From the NCBI GenBank assembly GCA_028284635.1, contig JANQRJ010000095.1, positions 1-64,000 on the forward strand: DNA of 64,000 nucleotides. The letters are read 5' to 3'. This DNA is from Pelagicoccus sp. Its GTDB lineage: Bacteria; Verrucomicrobiota; Verrucomicrobiia; Opitutales; Opitutaceae. Below the pieces are notes generated by a model that worked only from the letters and a program-made list of their open reading frames with translations, had not been told where the DNA came from and made no database searches. Positions within the stretch are counted from its first letter, which is position 1; each line of letters starts with the position of its first letter. The position numbers were made by a program, and so were the translations under genes. This document shows positions 61,015 through 64,000 of the stretch, in pieces.

Positions 61015-61518
61015 TCAGGATTCCGTCTTAACAACCTTTCCCGCGTCCACCTCGACCTCGACCGACCGACTTAGAAACTCGACTAATACCCGAATCCGGT
61101 TCTTCGCAGGAAGGAGCTCGCTTACCACCCCTGAACTACCTACAAAAAGCTTCCCAGCAAACTCGACCGCATCGCCCACCTTCACCGCTGCATCCAATCT
61201 AGCAGCCCTCTCCATCTCTTCACAAAGCTCCTGCAGCTCGCCAATCACCTCATCCCCAACCACCGGATACCTCTCCCCTAAACGCACGAAGCCTGACACC
61301 CCCCGAGCATAGCTCACCTTGCGCAACTCCAAGCTGAGATCCAGCCTAGCGAAAAGGTATCCAGGAAACAAAGGCTCCATCGCCAAGCGAACCACTCCCC
61401 GCAACCGCCGCTTCACGCGAGCCAACGGCAGGAAACAGTCCACTCCCAGTTCATCGCTCAAACAGGCCAAAGCCACCTGCTCGCTGCGCACCTTCGACTT
61501 CAGGCAATACCAATTCAT
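61015..61518 (-). CDS. NusG/RfaH-like antiterminator
   Basis: A 167-residue protein starting MNWYCLKSKVRSEQVALACLSDELG. The NusG N-terminal (NGN) fold is followed by LFPGYLFARLD and VRLGERYPVVGDEVIGEL, then a KOW-type domain (KVGDAVEFAGKLFVGSSGVVSELLPAKNRIRVLVEFLSRSVEVEV). Such NusG paralogues (RfaH, UpxY, LoaP) drive long polysaccharide operons. It is oriented away from the rightward glycan genes. Start could extend to 61539 or 61602. An ops-like word lies upstream at 61746. Confidence 0.85.
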   Translation of the reverse strand: MNWYCLKSKVRSEQVALACLSDELGVDCFLPLARVKRRLRGVVRLAMEPLFPGYLFARLDLSLELRKVSYARGVSGFVRLGERYPVVGDEVIGELQELCEEMERAARLDAAVKVGDAVEFAGKLFVGSSGVVSELLPAKNRIRVLVEFLSRSVEVEVDAGKVVKTES

Positions 61519-61853
61519 CTTTGCCAGCCAACGAACACTCATTGCCTCCCGCAGTCCACCCCATTTCACCAAGTGATCTTTCCCTGAGAAGATTTTGTTC
61601 ATTTTTTCTTGAACAAATCGAACCTCAAGCTAACCACAACCTCGATCCTACCCTCCGCAAACTTCCCGGCAGACGATCGAAGCAACTCACAGCCGCTTAC
61701 CTACACCCAGAAGGCCTCAGCAAAGCTTTCCGCTGAACAGCCAATGGCGGCAGCGTTTCTTCGAACGACGAAGAGATTCCGATTTTAGATCTGCAATCTT
61801 CTGCCGAGGCTCCAGCCTACGCAAGAGCAGCGCGACCAAACATTTCCAATCAA
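61519..61853. other. Divergent promoter region with ops-like word
   Basis: No gene supported. It separates the NusG-like gene from the MarR-like gene and holds the ops-like motif at 61746-61756. Confidence 0.55.
61746..61756 (+). promoter_or_regulatory. ops-like element
   Basis: GGCGGCAGCGT differs from the Escherichia coli ops core GGCGGTAGCGT at one base. It lies on the plus strand between a NusG/RfaH-like gene and rightward glycan genes, the position where RfaH-type factors load. Whether this lineage uses the same recognition is unknown. Confidence 0.4.
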
Positions 61854-62357
61854 TTGGCAAGTAACACACAGCCAGCCATTTCAAACTTGGAGAGAGAGCT
61901 TATCGCCTTCTTCGTAAACGCCGCCCAAGCCTTCGGTCTGCCAAAGTCCTACGGCGAAATCTACGGCCTCTATTTCGCCAGCGAACAGCCCCTCGCACTC
62001 GACGATGTTATAGAACGCCTTCAAATCAGCAAAGGCTCCGCCAGCCAAGGCATCCGTTTTCTCAAGGAAATCAACGCCCTCAACACCGTCTACCAGCCAG
62101 GCAATCGCAAGGACTACCACACGGCCGAAATGAGCCTGAGGCGCATCGCGGACGGATTTCTTCGACAACGTATCACCCCTCAACTCAAGGACGGAAACCA
62201 ACGGCTCGCGCATCTGAGAAAGGAATACACCGACAAAGAATTGGGGTGCATAAAAGACAAGCTCAATAATATCGAAGCATGGTCTAAGAAGGCCAACTTG
62301 ATCCTTCCTGTTGTATCTAAATTTTTAGGGCCAAAAAAGGAAACCTCAATCGTCTAG
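61854..62357 (+). CDS. GbsR/MarR-family transcriptional regulator
   Basis: A 167-residue winged-helix protein. LERELIAFFVNAAQAFGLPKSYGEIYGLYFASEQPLALDDVIERLQISKGSASQGIRFLKEINAL is the GbsR-like helix-turn-helix and wing. The C-terminal part is helical with LRRIADGFLRQRITPQLKDGNQRL. GbsR relatives respond to osmotic or choline signals, and others occur in polysaccharide loci. A TTG start at 61854 is required; no ATG lies near. It may control the following sugar genes. Confidence 0.8.
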   Translation: MASNTQPAISNLERELIAFFVNAAQAFGLPKSYGEIYGLYFASEQPLALDDVIERLQISKGSASQGIRFLKEINALNTVYQPGNRKDYHTAEMSLRRIADGFLRQRITPQLKDGNQRLAHLRKEYTDKELGCIKDKLNNIEAWSKKANLILPVVSKFLGPKKETSIV

Positions 62358-62659
62358 CCCAATCCACATTAGAACTAAATGCGTATCAGCGAAAATCGCA
62401 ACGCAACTCAATACATAACCTTTATAGATATAATGGCTAAACACTACAGGCTTACAGAGAAAACAGGATATCAACAGGAATTCACATTATTTCAACTTAA
62501 TCCCGTCAAGGTGGTCAAACGCCTGGGCTAAAAGGCTCAAATTATTGGCATACAGCTTGGGGTGCTTTTATTCAATGCCCGTGTGCGATTAGCCTACAAA
62601 ACCCCAACTAAGAGACCTCTGATATTCCTCTATAGCCAGAATTTAGCTCCGTATAGTCA
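62358..62659. other. AT-richer spacer before galE
   Basis: About 300 bases. One 50-codon frame (62379-62531, beginning MRISENRNATQYITF) is not supported by a ribosome-binding site. No repeat was recognised. The galE promoter should be here. Confidence 0.5.
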
Positions 62660-63631
62660 ATGAATATATTTTTAACAGGGGGATGTGGATACATTGGTAG
62701 CCACGTCTGCAAGCAGCTAAGCGAACGACATCACGAAGTGACAGTGTTCGATAATCTGAGCACAGGATCTAAACAAGCGCTGATAAATGGAGAACGTCTA
62801 ATACAAGGAGACTTAGCAAATCCAGCCGAAATTGCAGACGCCCTCAAATCCCAACGCTTCGAGGCCATCATGCACTTCGCGGCATCAATCAGCGTCAATG
62901 AGTCAGTCGAGGATCCTCTAAAATATTATACGAATAACACTCGGAATACTCTAAATCTGATTGAACAAGCGCAAAACCTAGGAATTGGTATATTTATTTT
63001 TTCAAGCACCGCCGCAGTCTATGGAGAAATCGAAAGAGGCATAGCAACCGAAGAAGATCCCACAAATCCGATAAACCCATACGGATGGTCGAAATTGATG
63101 AGCGAAAGGCTCATCAGGGATAGCTACGCAAACGGGAAATACGCAATACTTAGATACTTCAATGTCGCGGGAGCCGACCCCTCTGGGCGAATAGGGCAAC
63201 GCAACCCGAACGCGCAGCATTTGCTTAAAGCTTGCATGAAAGCTGCGATAGGGTCCAACGACAGCGTCAGCATCTACGGAACGGACTACAACACTTCCGA
63301 CGGCACAGGCGTCAGAGACTATATTCATGTCCACGATCTAGCTAAAGCGCATATATGCGCTTTGGAATATCTCTCGCGAGGAGGAAAAAGCGACATATTC
63401 AACATTGGCTACGGGAACGGCCAAAGCGTCAAGGAAATGATCTCTACCGTAAAGGAGGTGACCGGAATAGATTTCCAAGTAAATCGATGCCCTCGCAGAC
63501 CGGGAGATCCAGCAATGATGATTTCGAACGCCGAAAAGGCCCGACTCAAGCTCGAATGGGAAAGCGATTACGACGATCTAAGAGCAATAGTGCGGCATTC
63601 TTGGGACTGGGAACGAAAACTTAACGCTTAA
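62660..63631 (+). CDS. galE: UDP-glucose 4-epimerase
   Basis: A 323-residue SDR. GGCGYIGSHVCKQLSERHH is the NAD loop; IFSSTAAVYGEIERG and NPYGWSKLMSERL supply the Ser and YxxxK; GVRDYIHVHDLAKAH is a GalE signature. It interconverts UDP-glucose/UDP-galactose or their N-acetyl forms. Its GC content is lower than gmd and fcl, so it may have been acquired separately. Followed by neuB within 25 bases. Confidence 0.93.
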   Translation: MNIFLTGGCGYIGSHVCKQLSERHHEVTVFDNLSTGSKQALINGERLIQGDLANPAEIADALKSQRFEAIMHFAASISVNESVEDPLKYYTNNTRNTLNLIEQAQNLGIGIFIFSSTAAVYGEIERGIATEEDPTNPINPYGWSKLMSERLIRDSYANGKYAILRYFNVAGADPSGRIGQRNPNAQHLLKACMKAAIGSNDSVSIYGTDYNTSDGTGVRDYIHVHDLAKAHICALEYLSRGGKSDIFNIGYGNGQSVKEMISTVKEVTGIDFQVNRCPRRPGDPAMMISNAEKARLKLEWESDYDDLRAIVRHSWDWERKLNA

Positions 63632-63653
63632 GAATTTATCTAAACACGTAATC

Positions 63654-64000
63654 ATGCAAATTCAGGTCGGAAACAAAACAATATCATACGATTCTCCTTG
63701 CTTCATCATCGCCGAAGGCTGCGACAACCACCTGGGCGACCTGGAAGTCGCCAAGGAGATGGCCAAGCAGGCAAAGCTTGCTGGAGCCGATGCCATCAAG
63801 TTCCAGCATCATCTCCCCGACGCCGAAATGCTGCCAGACACCCCCATGTCGAGCAACATGGAAGAGCCTTTGTACGATTTCTTGAAGAAATATGCCCTGA
63901 AGCTCGACGAGCACAAAACGCTCATGGAATTTTGCCAGGAAATCGGCATCCAATACATGTGCACGCCTTTCAGCTACAAAGCGGCCGAAGAGATGGCGTC
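63654..64000 (+). CDS. neuB: N-acetylneuraminate synthase (NeuB), 5' part only
   Basis: The reading frame from ATG 63654 runs off the window edge; the first ~115 residues are visible. MQIQVGNKTISYDSPCFIIAEGCDNHLGDLEVAKEMAKQAKLAGADAIKFQ is the NeuB TIM-barrel start, with IIAEG-x-NH-x-G and the AGADAIKFQ strand. It would condense PEP with N-acetylmannosamine or a related sugar to a sialic-acid-type nonulosonate. Its gene follows galE by 22 bases, so they are likely one operon. Confidence 0.88.
   Translation, partial: MQIQVGNKTISYDSPCFIIAEGCDNHLGDLEVAKEMAKQAKLAGADAIKFQHHLPDAEMLPDTPMSSNMEEPLYDFLKKYALKLDEHKTLMEFCQEIGIQYMCTPFSYKAAEEMA

Noticed and set aside
62379..62531. 50-codon frame upstream of galE
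   Set aside because: No ribosome-binding site or domain, and chance frames of this length are common in AT-rich spacers.

Overview
The window reads as a chromosomal segment of a GC-rich, Gram-negative marine-type bacterium. I infer the Verrucomicrobiota, probably class Opitutae (Puniceicoccales-like). The inference rests on OleC- and OleD-like enzymes, a PPi-type phosphofructokinase, outer-membrane and LolA-like proteins, a rhombosortase, long spacers full of palindromic repeats, and a large cassette array. No rRNA, tRNA or CRISPR array was recognised, so the placement is inference.

Layout. 0.5-7.4 kb: a PIG-L deacetylase, a glycine-rich RRM protein with a clear terminator, a PepSY membrane protein, an OleC-like ligase, RNase D and a histone-deacetylase-type hydrolase. 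7.8-14.4 kb: a secreted duplicated-domain protein, then an exporter locus (beta-barrel, LolA-like protein, MMPL/RND pump) next to its TetR regulator, with matching operator palindromes beside both. 14.7 kb: a rhombosortase.

15.4-26.3 kb is the most unusual part: a run of small unrelated genes, nearly all on the minus strand. It holds two toxin-antitoxin pairs, a DUF2971-like protein, a HEPN-like protein, a GH63-like glycosidase, a SnoaL-like protein, an AAC(6')-like acetyltransferase, two VOC proteins, a P-loop kinase, a GNAT and a tail-fibre-like secreted protein. They are separated by short imperfect palindromes bounded by RYYYAAC/GTTRRRY-like heptamers, and several ORFs end inside these palindromes. 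I read it as an integron-type gene cassette array without an integrase in view (CALIN). A ~290-bp element with a conserved ~95-codon frame occurs twice, about 7.4 kb apart, in the same orientation.

26.4-49.3 kb: a VIT/vWA protein, a CysJ-like diflavin reductase, an SLC12-type transporter, a Na/Pi cotransporter, a probably inactive M16 peptidase homologue, an RNase III-like protein, OleD, SixA, an RmlD-like reductase and a lipoate ligase. Next comes a tight operon of sensor kinase, receiver, small protein and PilB/GspE ATPase, then PPi-phosphofructokinase. 49.6-56.8 kb: a GAF-like membrane protein, a protein with five TonB_C-like repeats, a TIGR03546/TIGR03545-type fusion, small lipoproteins and a GNAT.

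57.0-64.0 kb is a surface-polysaccharide locus: Gmd and Fcl (GDP-fucose pathway) with a GxxExxY gene inserted between them and flanked by a repeat, a UDP-sugar epimerase, a NusG/RfaH-like factor, a GbsR/MarR-like regulator, GalE and the start of NeuB. An ops-like word lies between the NusG-like gene and the rightward genes.

Intergenic DNA is rich in dispersed palindromes: REP-like elements, a MITE-like nested element, and a family of large inverted repeats, four of them centred on CAACGTTG or AACGTT.
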